64,000 bases of DNA from Acetobacteraceae bacterium (GCA_027451405.1 DAIDJM010000047.1:1-64000); one strand, 5' to 3'. Positions 9,413 to 18,099 are shown, counted from the stretch's first letter. The notes: a model not told the origin generated them from the letters alone. Translations and numbers: made by a program.

Positions 9413-10723
9413 ATGCCCGACGCGCTGGTTCAGCCCGACTTCAAGGTCCGCGATCTCGCGCTCGCCGATTGGGGCCGGAAAGAGATTTCCATGGCCGAGG
9501 ACGAGATGCCCGGGCTCATGGCGCTGCGCGAGGAATATGCCGGCCGCGCGCCGCTCAAAGGCGCCCGCATCGCCGGCTGCCTGCACATGACGATCCAGAC
9601 CGCGGTGCTGATCGAGACCCTCATCGCGCTCGGCGCCAGCGTGCGCTGGTCGTCCTGCAACATCTTCTCGACCCAGGATCATGCGGCGGCGGCGGTCGCG
9701 GCCGCGGGGATTCCGGTTTTCGCCTGGAAAGGCATGAGCGAGGAAGAGTTCTGGTGGTGCATCGACCAGACCGTGCGCGGTCCGGACGGGTGGACACCGA
9801 ACATGATCCTCGACGATGGCGGCGACCTCACCATCGTGATGCACGAGAAATTCCCCGACCTGCTCGACGAGGTGCGGGGCCTGTCGGAGGAGACGACGAC
9901 GGGCGTGCACCGGTTGTGGAACATGGCGAAGGCCGGGACGCTGCGGGTCCCGGCGATCAACGTCAACGACAGCGTGACGAAGTCGAAATTCGACAATCTT
10001 TATGGCTGTCGCGAGAGCCTGGTGGACGCGATCCGGCGCGGGACCGACGTGATGATGGCCGGCAAGGTCGCGGTGGTGGCCGGGTTCGGCGACGTGGGCA
10101 AGGGGTCGGCGGCGTCGCTGCGGCAGGCGGGCTGCCGTGTGCTCGTGACCGAAGCCGATCCGATCTGCGCCCTGCAGGCGGCGATGGAAGGTTACGAGGT
10201 CGTCACCATGGAGGATGCGGCGCCGCGCGGCGACATCTTCGTGACCGCGACCGGCAATATCGACGTGATCACGATCGATCATATGCGCGCGATGAAGCAC
10301 CGCGCGATCGTCGCCAACATCGGCCATTTCGATAGCGAAATTCAGATCGAGGCTCTCCGCAACTACACCTGGGAGAACGTCAAGCCGCAGGTGGACGAGG
10401 TGGTGTTCCCGAACGAGAAGCGGCTGATCGTGCTCTCGGAGGGGCGGCTCGTGAATCTCGGCAACGGCACCGGCCATCCGAGCTTCGTGATGTCGGCGAG
10501 CTTCACCAACCAGGTGCTGGCGCAGATCGAGCTCTGGAACGCCAAGCCTGGGCAATACGAGAAGCGGGTCTATACGCTGCCGAAGCATCTCGACGAGAAG
10601 GTGGCGTCGCTGCACCTGGCGAAAGTGGGCGCGAAGCTCACGAAGCTCACGGAAAAGCAAGCGGCGTATATCGGCATCCCGAGCGAGCATGGGCCGTTCA
10701 AACACGAGCTCTATCGCTACTGA
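9413..10723 (+). CDS. ahcY: Adenosylhomocysteinase (S-adenosyl-L-homocysteine hydrolase)
   Basis: 436 aa. It splits S-adenosylhomocysteine into adenosine and homocysteine with tightly bound NAD, recycling the product of SAM-dependent methylation. Signatures: [28 protein letters not shown], the NAD-binding [32 protein letters not shown] and the C-terminal KHDL-like KHELYRY. The ATG at 9413 follows GGAG at a normal distance. No SAH riboswitch-like leader is evident; the spacer is repeat DNA. Together with metY further on, it indicates active methyl-cycle metabolism, though the two are not in one operon. Confidence 0.97.
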   Translation: MPDALVQPDFKVRDLALADWGRKEISMAEDEMPGLMALREEYAGRAPLKGARIAGCLHMTIQTAVLIETLIALGASVRWSSCNIFSTQDHAAAAVAAAGIPVFAWKGMSEEEFWWCIDQTVRGPDGWTPNMILDDGGDLTIVMHEKFPDLLDEVRGLSEETTTGVHRLWNMAKAGTLRVPAINVNDSVTKSKFDNLYGCRESLVDAIRRGTDVMMAGKVAVVAGFGDVGKGSAASLRQAGCRVLVTEADPICALQAAMEGYEVVTMEDAAPRGDIFVTATGNIDVITIDHMRAMKHRAIVANIGHFDSEIQIEALRNYTWENVKPQVDEVVFPNEKRLIVLSEGRLVNLGNGTGHPSFVMSASFTNQVLAQIELWNAKPGQYEKRVYTLPKHLDEKVASLHLAKVGAKLTKLTEKQAAYIGIPSEHGPFKHELYRY

Positions 10724-10733
10724 GAAGGGGATT

Positions 10734-10887
10734 CTTCTTTTTCTGAAGAAAAAGAAGCAAAAAGACTTTTGTTCGTTGGGACTGGGGGCGCTGTCGCACC
10801 AGCCTGATGCGAGTCGCATCGGGATGCTGCGGCAGGCGCCCCTAACCACAGGACAAAGTTTTTTGGTTCTTTTTTTCAAAAAAGAAC
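10734..10887. repeat. MITE-like 155-bp repeat with inverted ends, copy 1
   Basis: It starts with the palindrome CTTCTTTTTCT-GA-AGAAAAAGAAG and ends with GTTCTTTTTT-TC-AAAAAAGAAC. The two ends (about 38 bp each, including CAAAAAGACTTTTGT against CAAAAAACTTTGT) are imperfect inverted repeats of each other. The middle is GC-rich and itself folds (GATGCGA-G-TCGCATC; GGGGGCGC/GCGCCCC). A second copy in the same orientation lies at 11126-11280. It has no coding capacity of its own and looks like a non-autonomous element or bidirectional terminator. Confidence 0.8.
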
Positions 10888-10891
10888 AGAA

Positions 10892-11122
10892 ATGCTTACC
10901 GTCGATCGTTTCTTCAATCTCATCCTTCTGCTCGCCGCGATGCTCTCCGGCGTCGCCTTCATCGGCGGGCTGAGCGCGATCGTCCTGTCGTTCTGCGAGG
11001 GCGATCCGCCGCTGGTTCCGCTCTACGCACCCTTTCTTGCGGCTTTGTTCGGGATCGGGCTGGTGTTGCTGCGGCGCGCGGTGGTGTTCGTCGATCCGGC
11101 TTCGGCTGAGCTGGGGGAGTGA
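10892..11122 (+). CDS. Small two-helix membrane protein of unknown function
   Basis: 76 aa with two predicted membrane helices (FFNLILLLAAMLSGVAFIGG and an ALFGIGLVLLRRAVVF region). It begins 4 nt after repeat copy 1 and stops 3 nt before repeat copy 2, so it is exactly bracketed by two direct repeats. The only ribosome-binding candidate is the purine-rich end of the repeat (AAAAAAGAACAGAA). Codon composition is like its neighbours. No family was recognised. It may be a real membrane peptide, possibly linked to the channel gene downstream; translation is not proven. Confidence 0.55.
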   Translation: MLTVDRFFNLILLLAAMLSGVAFIGGLSAIVLSFCEGDPPLVPLYAPFLAALFGIGLVLLRRAVVFVDPASAELGE

Positions 11123-11125
11123 GGG

Positions 11126-11280
11126 CTTCTTTTTCTGAAGAAAAAGAAGCAAAAAGACTTTCGTCCGTTTGGACTGGGGCCTCTGGAGCCACGCACCGAT
11201 GCGAATCGCATCTGGACGTTGCTGCAGGCGCCCCTGGCCAGGTGACAAAAGTTTTTTGGTTCTTTTTTTCAAAAAAGAAC
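11126..11280. repeat. MITE-like 155-bp repeat with inverted ends, copy 2
   Basis: Near-identical terminal parts to copy 1 (CTTCTTTTTCT-GA-AGAAAAAGAAG at the left; GTTCTTTTTTTC-AAAAAAGAAC at the right), same orientation, with a more diverged centre (GATGCGAATCGCATC). It ends 26 nt before the start codon of the ion-channel gene. Confidence 0.8.
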
Positions 11281-11306
11281 ATTCTTGCTTCGCTCCAAGG
11301 CCGCGC

Positions 11307-11987
11307 ATGACCCCGTGGGACCGTCTAAGAGCCTGGCAGACAGAGGTGCGGGAGCCGGCGCTCTCGCTGCTTGTCGTCTATCTTCTTTTCCTGGAGTTCG
11401 TGCTGGCGCCGTGGGAGGTGGAAGCCGGGCTGGATGTGCGGCGCGGGGGCAGCGGCGTGATCGCGGCCGGCTTCGCCGGGTTCGCCTTCTGCATCGTGCG
11501 CACGCGCCTCGGCGTCGCGCTGGTGCTCGGCGTGTGCCTGATGGCGATCCTCGGCTGGATTCTGGGCGGTTTCATGCCGCCCTCGGCCGAGATCCGCATC
11601 GAGCTGATCGTCAAGTTCGCGGTCCTGGTATTGCTCACGGGCGCGATCGGCGCGGCGGTGTTCGGTCCCGGTGCGATCACGCTGCACCGCGTGCTGGGCG
11701 CGGTCGCGATCTATCTCATGGTGGCGCTGATCTTTGCGCAGGCTTTCGGCGCGATCGTGAGCCTCGATCCGCACGCCTATCAGTTCGCACCCGGCAACCA
11801 TCCGGGTGACGGGCAGTTGCTCTATTTCAGTTTCGCCACGCTGACGACCGCAGGCTACGGCGACATCGTGCCGGTCGATCCATTCGCGCGCAGCCTCGCC
11901 AGTCTCGAGGCCGTGTTCGGGCAGCTCTATCCGGCAACCGTGCTGGCCCGTCTGCTCACGCTTGAACTGGAGGCACGCCGGCGCTGA
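11307..11987 (+). CDS. Potassium-channel-like two-pore membrane protein
   Basis: 226 aa. It has about five or six membrane helices, with a pore loop near residue 180 reading TTAGYGDIVP, which matches the K+ selectivity filter TxGYGD, and a final helix after it. It probably forms a K+ or cation channel in the inner membrane. There is no regulatory RCK domain. The ATG at 11307 follows CAAGG; reading upstream would enter the repeat, so this start is preferred. The conserved pore makes the family call good, but the physiological role is unknown. Confidence 0.8.
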   Translation: MTPWDRLRAWQTEVREPALSLLVVYLLFLEFVLAPWEVEAGLDVRRGGSGVIAAGFAGFAFCIVRTRLGVALVLGVCLMAILGWILGGFMPPSAEIRIELIVKFAVLVLLTGAIGAAVFGPGAITLHRVLGAVAIYLMVALIFAQAFGAIVSLDPHAYQFAPGNHPGDGQLLYFSFATLTTAGYGDIVPVDPFARSLASLEAVFGQLYPATVLARLLTLELEARRR

Positions 11988-12072
11988 ACCGGGTGCATGC
12001 TGCCACCCAGACGCGCGCGGTTGTAGCGCGTGTCCGCCCCGAATGATTTCGGACGCCGCGTTCGCGCCCGGG

Positions 12073-13128
12073 TCAGGCTCTCTCGTACCAGTGGCGTGAG
12101 CGGCGGACGAGGTGGGCGACCGATAGCATCACCGGCACTTCCACGAGCACGCCGACGACCGTTGCCAGGGCGGCGCCCGACTGGAAGCCGAACAGCGCGA
12201 TGGCGGTGGCGACGGCAAGCTCGAAGAAATTGCTGGCGCCGATCAGCGCCGACGGGCCAGCGACGCACCAGGCCACGCCGAGCTGGCGGTTGAGCCAGTA
12301 GGCAAGTCCCGCATTGAAATATACCTGCACCAGAATCGGCACCGCGAGCAGCGCGATCACCGCGGGCTGCCGGACGATCGCTTCGCCTTGCAGGCCGAAC
12401 AGCAGGACCAGCGTCAGCAGCAGCGCGCCGAGCGACAGCGGCGCGAGCGCACCGAGCGTCTGGGCCAGGGCCGGTGGTCCGCCGCGCGCCATCAGCGACC
12501 GCCGCCAGAGCTGCGCCACGGTCACGGGCACGACGATATAGAGAATCACCGACAGGACCAGCGTGTTCCACGGCACGGCGATCGAGGACAGGCCCAGCAG
12601 CAGCGCCACGATGGGCGCGAACGCCACGACCATGATCGTGTCGTTGAGCGCGACCTGCGCGAGCGTGAAATGCGGCTCGCCATCGACCAGGTTCGACCAG
12701 ACGAACACCATGGCCGTGCAGGGGGCCGCTGCCAGCAGGATCAGCCCGGCCCGGTAGCCGTCGATCTGCGACGGCGGCAGGAGCGGGCGGAAGAGATGGC
12801 CTATGAACAGCCAGCCGAGCAGCGCCATCGAGAACGGCTTGACCAGCCAGTTCACGCCGAGGGTGGCGGCAATGCCGCGCCAGTGCCGGCCGACCTCGCG
12901 CAACGCGGCGGGGTCGATCTTGAGCAGCATCGGCACGATCATCAGCCAGACCAGTAGCGCCACCGGAATGTTGACGGAAAATAACGTCGCGTCGCCGAGC
13001 GCCCGGAACAGGGTGGGGGCCGCCTGTCCGAGCACGATGCCCGCCACGATGCAGAGCAGGACCCAGAGCGTCAGGAACCGCTCGAAAATCCCCATGGCGG
13101 GCCGCGCCGGCACTGCCGCTTCGCTCAT
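12073..13128 (-). CDS. ACR3-family arsenite efflux permease
   Basis: 351 aa, about ten membrane helices. ACR3 exports As(III) from the cytoplasm using the proton gradient. The signature APCTAMVFVWSNL carries the conserved Cys of the fourth helix, and MIVPMLLKIDPAALREVGRH is typical of the third. It is the last gene of the minus-strand ars operon; its ATG (13128) overlaps the arsC stop by 4 nt. It takes the place of ArsB, to which it is unrelated. Confidence 0.93.
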   Translation of the reverse strand: MSEAAVPARPAMGIFERFLTLWVLLCIVAGIVLGQAAPTLFRALGDATLFSVNIPVALLVWLMIVPMLLKIDPAALREVGRHWRGIAATLGVNWLVKPFSMALLGWLFIGHLFRPLLPPSQIDGYRAGLILLAAAPCTAMVFVWSNLVDGEPHFTLAQVALNDTIMVVAFAPIVALLLGLSSIAVPWNTLVLSVILYIVVPVTVAQLWRRSLMARGGPPALAQTLGALAPLSLGALLLTLVLLFGLQGEAIVRQPAVIALLAVPILVQVYFNAGLAYWLNRQLGVAWCVAGPSALIGASNFFELAVATAIALFGFQSGAALATVVGVLVEVPVMLSVAHLVRRSRHWYERA

Positions 13129-13550
13129 CGCGTCACGCGCTGGCCGGCGGCATCGACCACGGGCTCCCCGTCCTCCTTGGAGAGCGCGCCGCGCTGGGGC
13201 TGGGACAGAATCTCCAGCACCGTTTCCGAGGGGCGGCACAGTCGCGCGCCCTTGTCGGTGACGACGATCGGCCGGTTGATGAGAATGGGATGGGCGATCA
13301 TGGCGTCGATGAGCGCGTCGTCGGTCAGGGCCGGATCATCCAGCCCCAGCGCGTCATAGGGCGTGCCTTTCCGGCGCAGGACGCCGCGCACCGGCAGCCC
13401 GATGCGGGCGATCAGCGCCACCAGTTCGCTGCGGCTCGGCGGCGTCTTGAGATATTCAACGATGCGCGGCGTCTCTCCGCTGTTGCGGATCAGCGCGAGG
13501 ACATTGCGAGAGGTCCCGCAATCCGGATTGTGATAGATCGTGACCGTCAT
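13125..13550 (-). CDS. arsC: Arsenate reductase, glutaredoxin-dependent (ArsC)
   Basis: 141 aa. It reduces arsenate to arsenite for export by ACR3. It belongs to the ArsC/Spx thioredoxin-fold family: IYHNPDCGTSRNVLALIRN holds the catalytic Cys (C11), and HPILINRPIVV holds the conserved Arg. Start ATG at 13550, overlapping the arsR stop by 4 nt; its own stop overlaps the ACR3 start. Length matches the family. Confidence 0.94.
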   Translation of the reverse strand: MTVTIYHNPDCGTSRNVLALIRNSGETPRIVEYLKTPPSRSELVALIARIGLPVRGVLRRKGTPYDALGLDDPALTDDALIDAMIAHPILINRPIVVTDKGARLCRPSETVLEILSQPQRGALSKEDGEPVVDAAGQRVTR

Positions 13551-13927
13551 GGCGCGCCCTCCGCGCTCGCCGCTGCCGCTGCCCTGCGCCTCCGGGCCGG
13601 GGTCTGGCCGGACGGATCGCAGGCGGGCGCGCAGGCGGCGATCGTTCCGCCGCAACAATTCTCCGTCAGATAGGCGAGGAGCGCGTTCATCGCCGCATAT
13701 TCGGCGACGTAGATCAGCGAGCGGCTTTCCCGGCGGAAGCGAACCAGCCCTGCATGCCTGAGCTGGTTGAGGTGGAAGGACAAGGTTGCCGGCGGCAGCG
13801 TGAGCCGCGCGCCGATCCGGCCGGGCGACAACCCCTCCGGGCCGGCCTGGACCAGCAGCCGGAACACGTCGAGCCGCGTGGGCTGCGCCAGCGCCGCCAG
13901 CGCGGCTACGGCACTCGTCTTTTCCAT
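13547..13927 (-). CDS. arsR: ArsR-family arsenic-responsive repressor
   Basis: 126 aa. Winged helix-turn-helix (LAQPTRLDVFRLLVQAGPEG, LPPATLSFHLNQLRHAGLVR, then the wing RFRRESRSLIYV). There is no Cys in the DNA-binding helix where E. coli ArsR has its CVCDL site; instead the C-terminal part has ENCCGG and CAPACD, four Cys within about 20 residues. This fits ArsR types that bind As(III) with C-terminal cysteines. First gene of arsR-arsC-ACR3, probably autorepressed. The last 25 residues are Arg/Ala-rich. Confidence 0.93.
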   Translation of the reverse strand: MEKTSAVAALAALAQPTRLDVFRLLVQAGPEGLSPGRIGARLTLPPATLSFHLNQLRHAGLVRFRRESRSLIYVAEYAAMNALLAYLTENCCGGTIAACAPACDPSGQTPARRRRAAAAASAEGAP

Positions 13928-13934
13928 GGTTCCA

Positions 13935-13963
13935 GTTTTATCGAAATAGCCGGCGGGTGTCGA
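13935..13963 (-). promoter_or_regulatory. Putative promoter/operator of the ars operon
   Basis: On the minus strand TCGACA (13958-13963) and TAAAAC (13935-13940) are separated by 17 nt, just upstream of the arsR ATG at 13927. The imperfect palindrome TATCGAAATA lies against the -10 region and could be the ArsR operator. Both are weak matches proposed by position only. Confidence 0.3.
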
Positions 13964-14065
13964 GCGATTGGTTCACCCGGTGGATCAACCGCGCCATGCG
14001 CGCGCTCATTAGCGCCCGGCGGAGGGGGTATGCCCACGATGACTCGGGCGGCCCTCCTCGTTAAA

Positions 14066-14134
14066 CGGGTCTGGGGCCTTCCGGCCCCAGCAAGGGCGCC
14101 GGGGCAAAGCCTCGGCCCGCCGGAGGCGGAGGAA
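14066..14134 (-). repeat. Stop-anchored palindromic repeat, copy B
   Basis: Core CTGGGGCC-TTCC-GGCCCCAG at 14071-14090, followed by a weak second hairpin (GGGGCAAAGCCTC) and the tail CCCGCCGGAGGC. The tail overlaps the GGAGGCGGAGGAAAC ribosome-binding region of metY, so here the element end serves as, or was placed at, a translation initiation region. Confidence 0.75.
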
Positions 14135-14142
14135 ACAGAAAC

Positions 14143-15438
14143 GTGAAGAGCCAACATCCCGAAACCCTCGTCCTGCATGCCGGCTGGCGCAGCGATCCGG
14201 CGACGAACGCTGTTGCGGTGCCGATCTATCAGACGACGTCCTATCAGTTCGACAGCACCGACCACGCGGCCAATTTGTTCGCCCTGCGCGAGCTCGGGAA
14301 TATCTACACGCGCATCATGAACCCGACGGTCGATGTGCTGGAGAAGCGCATGGCGGCGCTCGAGGGCGGGGTGGGGGCGCTGGCGCTTGGGTCGGGGCAG
14401 GCGGCGACGGCGCTGGCGGTGCAGAATCTGGCGAGTGCCGGCGACAATATCGTCAGTTCCACCGATCTTTATGGCGGGACCTGGAATCTTTTCGCCAATA
14501 CGCTGAAGGCGCAGGGGATCGAGGTGCGATTCGTCGATCCGGCCGATCCTGAGGCGTTCGCGCGGGCGACGGATGCGCGCACCCGGGCTTATTATGCGGA
14601 GACGCTGCCCAATCCGAAGCTCGTGGTGTTTCCGATCGCCGAGGTGGCGGCGATCGGCAGGCGCATGGGCATTCCGCTGATCATGGACAATACCGCGGCA
14701 CCCTTGCTGGTGCGGCCGTTCGAGCATGGGGCGGCGGTGGTGATGTATTCGGCTACGAAATATATCGGCGGCCATGGCAACAGCATTGGCGGCGTTATCA
14801 TCGATGGCGGGAATTTCGACTGGGGGGCGCACGCCGAGCGGCAGCCCAATCTGAACACGCCCGATCCGAGCTATCATGGGGCGGTTTGGAGCGAGGCGGC
14901 GAAGCCGCTCGGGCCGATCGCGTATATTTTGCGGGCGCGGGTGGTTTTGTTACGCGATCTAGGGGCGCCGCTGGCGCCGTTCAACGCATTCCTCATCCTG
15001 CAGGGGCTCGAGACGCTGCCGCTCAGGATGCGGGCGCATTGCGAGAATGCCGAGATCGTCGCGGCCTATCTGGCGAAACATAAGGCGGTGACGCGGGTTA
15101 TCCATCCCGGGTATCACCAGGGGGTGGCGAAGGCGCGGACCGAACAATATCTCACGCGGGGGCGGGGGGCGCTGCTCGGGTTCGAGCTGGCGGGCGGGGC
15201 CCTGGCGGGGCGGGCGTTCATCGATGCGCTGCGGATGGTGTATCACGTCGCCAATATCGGCGACGCGCGCACGCTCGCGATCCATCCGGCGAGCACGACG
15301 CACAGCCAGCTCGATCCCGAGGAACAGCTCGCGACTGGGGTTTCGCCAGGCTATGTGCGGCTTTCAATCGGGATCGAGCATCCCGACGATATCATTGCCG
15401 ATCTGGAACAGGCCCTCCGGCGGGCGGTTTCGGGCTGA
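14143..15438 (+). CDS. metY: O-acetylhomoserine aminocarboxypropyltransferase (sulfhydrylase)
   Basis: 431 aa, GTG start after GGAGGAAACAGAAAC. A PLP enzyme of the Cys/Met metabolism family; it makes homocysteine (or cysteine) from O-acetylhomoserine and sulfide. Signatures: IYQTTSYQFDSTDHAANLFA, YTRIMNPTVDVLEKRMAALE, and the PLP lysine in MYSATKYIGGHG (about K206). The length of 431 fits MetY better than the shorter MetZ/MetB enzymes (about 390). The leader shows no convincing SAM riboswitch. It is convergent with queC, with repeat copy C between the two stops. Confidence 0.92.
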   Translation: MKSQHPETLVLHAGWRSDPATNAVAVPIYQTTSYQFDSTDHAANLFALRELGNIYTRIMNPTVDVLEKRMAALEGGVGALALGSGQAATALAVQNLASAGDNIVSSTDLYGGTWNLFANTLKAQGIEVRFVDPADPEAFARATDARTRAYYAETLPNPKLVVFPIAEVAAIGRRMGIPLIMDNTAAPLLVRPFEHGAAVVMYSATKYIGGHGNSIGGVIIDGGNFDWGAHAERQPNLNTPDPSYHGAVWSEAAKPLGPIAYILRARVVLLRDLGAPLAPFNAFLILQGLETLPLRMRAHCENAEIVAAYLAKHKAVTRVIHPGYHQGVAKARTEQYLTRGRGALLGFELAGGALAGRAFIDALRMVYHVANIGDARTLAIHPASTTHSQLDPEEQLATGVSPGYVRLSIGIEHPDDIIADLEQALRRAVSG

Positions 15439-15447
15439 GGCGTGCGG

Positions 15448-15520
15448 AATGGGGGTCTGGGGCCTTACGGCCCCAGCGGAGTGCAGAGGCGGAGCCTCTG
15501 CCCGCCGGAGGCACGTCTCA
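15448..15520 (-). repeat. Stop-anchored palindromic repeat, copy C
   Basis: The most complete copy: core CTGGGGCC-TTAC-GGCCCCAG (15457-15476), second hairpin GCAGAGGC-GGA-GCCTCTGC, then CCGCCGGAGGCACGTCTCA, whose last three bases are the complement of the queC stop codon. It sits between the convergent ends of metY and queC, where it could terminate both. Confidence 0.85.
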
Positions 15521-16234
15521 ACCCCCACGCCATTTCCGATAGCCCGCGGCGCGCAGCTCGCAGGCGGGGCAGGCGCCGCAGCCATAGCCCCAATCGTGGC
15601 GGCGGCTGTGGTCGCCGCGATAGCAAGTATGCGTTTGTTCGCGGACGATCTCGAGGATACCGAGCGCGTCGGCGAGTGCGAACGTCTCCGCTTTGTCGAG
15701 CCACATCAACGGGGTTTCGATAACGAAACGGGAGTCGAGGCCGAGATTGGCGGCGAGCTGCATGGCCTTGATCGTGTCGTCGCGGCAATCGGGGTAGCCC
15801 GAGAAATCGGTCTCGCACATGCCGGCGACGAGGCGGCGGAGGCCTCGCCGCCAGGCCAGCGCGGCGGCAGCGGCGAGGAAGAGGAGGTTGCGGCCGGGGA
15901 CGAAGGTGGTGGGGAGGTTGCCTTGGCCGATGGTGATTTCGGCCTGCGAGGTCAGCGCGGTGGCGCCGATGCCGGCGATGGTGGCGGTGAGGTCGATGAG
16001 GTGGTCGGGGCCGAGGCGGGGGCCGTTGGGCGTGGCGGCGAGGGCGGCGCGGATGGGGGCGCGGCAGTCGAGTTCGATGGCGTGGCGCTGGCCGTAGGCG
16101 AAGCCGAGGGTCTCCACGTGGGGGTAGCGGGCGAGCGCCCAGGCGAGGCAGGTGGTCGAGTCCTGGCCGCCGGAAAACAGGACCAGGGCGGCATCTTCAG
16201 ATGGCGCCGGGGGCGGCGTATGGTCTTGCGTCAT
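15518..16234 (-). CDS. queC: 7-cyano-7-deazaguanine synthase
   Basis: 238 aa. QueC converts 7-carboxy-7-deazaguanine to preQ0 with ATP and ammonia, a step in queuosine tRNA modification. Visible: PP-loop [33 protein letters not shown], and the C-terminal zinc site HTCYRGD with [12 protein letters not shown]. The ATG at 16234 shares bases with the ATG of the divergent gene at 16233. No other que gene is in the window. The stop codon belongs to the repeat tail. Confidence 0.96.
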   Translation of the reverse strand: MTQDHTPPPAPSEDAALVLFSGGQDSTTCLAWALARYPHVETLGFAYGQRHAIELDCRAPIRAALAATPNGPRLGPDHLIDLTATIAGIGATALTSQAEITIGQGNLPTTFVPGRNLLFLAAAAALAWRRGLRRLVAGMCETDFSGYPDCRDDTIKAMQLAANLGLDSRFVIETPLMWLDKAETFALADALGILEIVREQTHTCYRGDHSRRHDWGYGCGACPACELRAAGYRKWRGG

Positions 16235-17003
16235 GGACGGCGATCTGAACCTGAATTTCTCCGAGGAGGAAATCCGGCGCTATGCGCGGCACATCCTGCT
16301 CGACGAGGTGGGCGGGGTGGGGCAGGCGCGGCTGCGGGCCGCGCGGGTGCTGATTGTGGGCATGGGCGGGCTCGGCTCGCCGCTGCTGCTCTATCTCGCG
16401 GCGGCCGGGGTCGGGACCATCGGGATCGCCGACGACGATGCGGTCGATCTGTCGAATTTGCAGCGGCAGATCGCGCACGCGACCGGCTCGGTGGGGCGCG
16501 CGAAGATCGAATCGGCCGCGGAACAGGCGGCCTCGATCAATCCGCATGTGCGGATCGTCGCGCATCGGCTCCGGGTGGATGCGGAGAACGTCGCCGGGCT
16601 GATCGAGCCCTACGACATCATCTGCGACGGGACCGATAATTTCGCCGCGCGGTTCGTCATCGCGGACGCCGCCTACCGGGCGGGAAAAATCCTGGTCTCG
16701 GCGGCCGTTTTGCGGTTCGACGGGCAGCTGGCGATTTTCGGGCCGGGCGGGCCTTGCTATCGCTGTCTCTATCCTTCCGAGCCGCCCGAGGGCGCGGTGC
16801 CGAGTTGCGCGGAAGCGGGTGTGCTCGGCGCGGTGACCGGCGTCATGGGGACGTTGCAGGCGACCGAAGTGTTGAAGCTCATTCTCGGGATCGGCGAGAC
16901 GCTGGCGGGCAGATTGCTGATCTGGGACGGTCTGGCGATGCGTTTCAGGATCGTCCGCCTGGCCCGCGATCCGGTATGCCCGGTCTGTGGCGAAAACAGC
17001 TGA
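16233..17003 (+). CDS. HesA/MoeB/ThiF-family adenylyltransferase
   Basis: 256 aa. E1-like enzyme that adenylates the C-terminal Gly of a sulfur-carrier protein (ThiS or MoaD) for thiamine or molybdopterin synthesis. Signatures: [16 protein letters not shown], the nucleotide loop [44 protein letters not shown], and the zinc cysteines CYRC and CPVC. There is no C-terminal rhodanese domain, so it is the short form. MoeB and ThiF cannot be separated by sequence alone. The start ATG overlaps the queC ATG on the other strand; a DsrE-like gene follows, overlapping its end. Confidence 0.88.
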   Translation: MDGDLNLNFSEEEIRRYARHILLDEVGGVGQARLRAARVLIVGMGGLGSPLLLYLAAAGVGTIGIADDDAVDLSNLQRQIAHATGSVGRAKIESAAEQAASINPHVRIVAHRLRVDAENVAGLIEPYDIICDGTDNFAARFVIADAAYRAGKILVSAAVLRFDGQLAIFGPGGPCYRCLYPSEPPEGAVPSCAEAGVLGAVTGVMGTLQATEVLKLILGIGETLAGRLLIWDGLAMRFRIVRLARDPVCPVCGENS

Positions 17004-17403
17004 GCGGGAAGGGGCGCGGCACGCGCTCCGCCGGCGGCTCGGCGTGTTGCTGCTGACCGGCACGCATGAGCGGGCGCATTTCGGCCTGACGCTCGCGTGC
17101 AGCGCCGCCGCGCTCGACGACGACGTCATCCTGTTCGCGAGCGCCGGCGGCTGCGCGGCGCTGCTGCGGGACTGGACCGCGCTCGACCCCGGGGGGAGGG
17201 ACGCGGTCGTGCGCATGCGGGGGGTCGCGGGGTTTGCGGAGTTGCGTGATGCGGCCAGTGAACTCGGTGTGCGGATGATCGCCTGCGAGGCGGCGCTGCG
17301 GGCGGAGGGTGTCGATGCGTCGGCGCTGGCGCCGGGCGTCGAGGTGGCCGGGGTCGCCACCTTCCTGGAGAGCGTAGGCAGCGGCCGGATCGTCTCCGTA
17401 TAA
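16987..17403 (+). CDS. DsrE-family-like protein
   Basis: 138 aa. It resembles DsrE/DsrF-like sulfur-relay proteins: LGVLLLTGTHERAHFGLTLA, ALDDDVILFASAGGCAALL and GVRMIACEAALRAEGVD, where the Cys of IACEAAL is at the position often used in persulfide carriers. The GTG at 16987 overlaps the 3' end of the ThiF-like gene by 17 nt, pointing to coupled expression with the E1-like enzyme and a sulfur-transfer role; that link is inference. Members are cytosolic and small, as here. Confidence 0.7.
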   Translation: MAKTAEREGARHALRRRLGVLLLTGTHERAHFGLTLACSAAALDDDVILFASAGGCAALLRDWTALDPGGRDAVVRMRGVAGFAELRDAASELGVRMIACEAALRAEGVDASALAPGVEVAGVATFLESVGSGRIVSV

Positions 17404-17412
17404 CGGTATGCG

Positions 17413-18099
17413 ATGACGGGACGGTTCGAGTCGGGCGCGAAACGCGCCTGTCTGGTTTTGCTGGCGTTGGCAGCGGGCGCGGCGGCGCCGACGCCGACGG
17501 TCCATGCCCGGCATCGGCCGGTGCGGCGCGCCGTGCATGCGGCGCCGCTCGTCACGTCGCCGCCGCTCAAAAAGGGGCCGGCCAAGAAGGCGCCCGCCAA
17601 GAAGGCGCCGGCCAAACCGGCCGCGCCCGCCAAGCCGCCGCCGCCGAAATTGCCGCCCGATGTCGGCACGAGCACCGGCCTGCATCTGCCGCGCTTCGCA
17701 TCGCTCAGGAGCGACGATGTGAATATGCGCAGCGGCCCGGGTGAGCGCTATCCGGTGCTCTGGGTCTATAAGCGCCGGGAGTTGCCCGTGGAGATCACGC
17801 GGGAATTCGATGTGTGGCGGCTCGTGACGGACATGGATGGCATCAAGGGCTGGGTGCATCAGGCGACGCTGACCGGAAGCCGCAGTTTCGTGGTGGTGGG
17901 GAAAAGCGAGGCGACCTTGCGGGCGCAACCCGACGACGGGGCCGCGGCGGTCGCGGAATTGCGGCCGGGAGTGGTGGGCAAGCTGCGGCGCTGCGATGCA
18001 GGCTCGGCCTGGTGCGAGGTCGAGGCCGGCGGGTATCGGGGCTGGCTGCCGCGCGAGGCATTCTGGGGAACGCTGTCGCAGGAGGCAGTGCAACCCTGA
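17413..18099 (+). CDS. Exported SH3-domain protein
   Basis: 228 aa. Signal peptide ([21 protein letters not shown]), a Lys/Pro/Ala-rich linker of repeated KKAPA units (about 52-85), then a bacterial SH3 region: ASLRSDDVNMRSGPGERYPV, WVYKRRELPVEITREFDVWR and IKGWVHQATLTGSR, followed by a second SH3-like half. Such proteins are periplasmic and often bind peptidoglycan. It follows the DsrE-like gene by 9 nt and may be co-transcribed. The specific role is unknown. Confidence 0.85.
   Translation: MTGRFESGAKRACLVLLALAAGAAAPTPTVHARHRPVRRAVHAAPLVTSPPLKKGPAKKAPAKKAPAKPAAPAKPPPPKLPPDVGTSTGLHLPRFASLRSDDVNMRSGPGERYPVLWVYKRRELPVEITREFDVWRLVTDMDGIKGWVHQATLTGSRSFVVVGKSEATLRAQPDDGAAAVAELRPGVVGKLRRCDAGSAWCEVEAGGYRGWLPREAFWGTLSQEAVQP

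Noticed and set aside
13928-14142. Possible SAM-II or SAM/SAH riboswitch in the metY leader
   Set aside because: Some short matches were looked for, but the pseudoknot consensus could not be assembled and much of the leader is the palindromic repeat. A covariance-model scan would decide.
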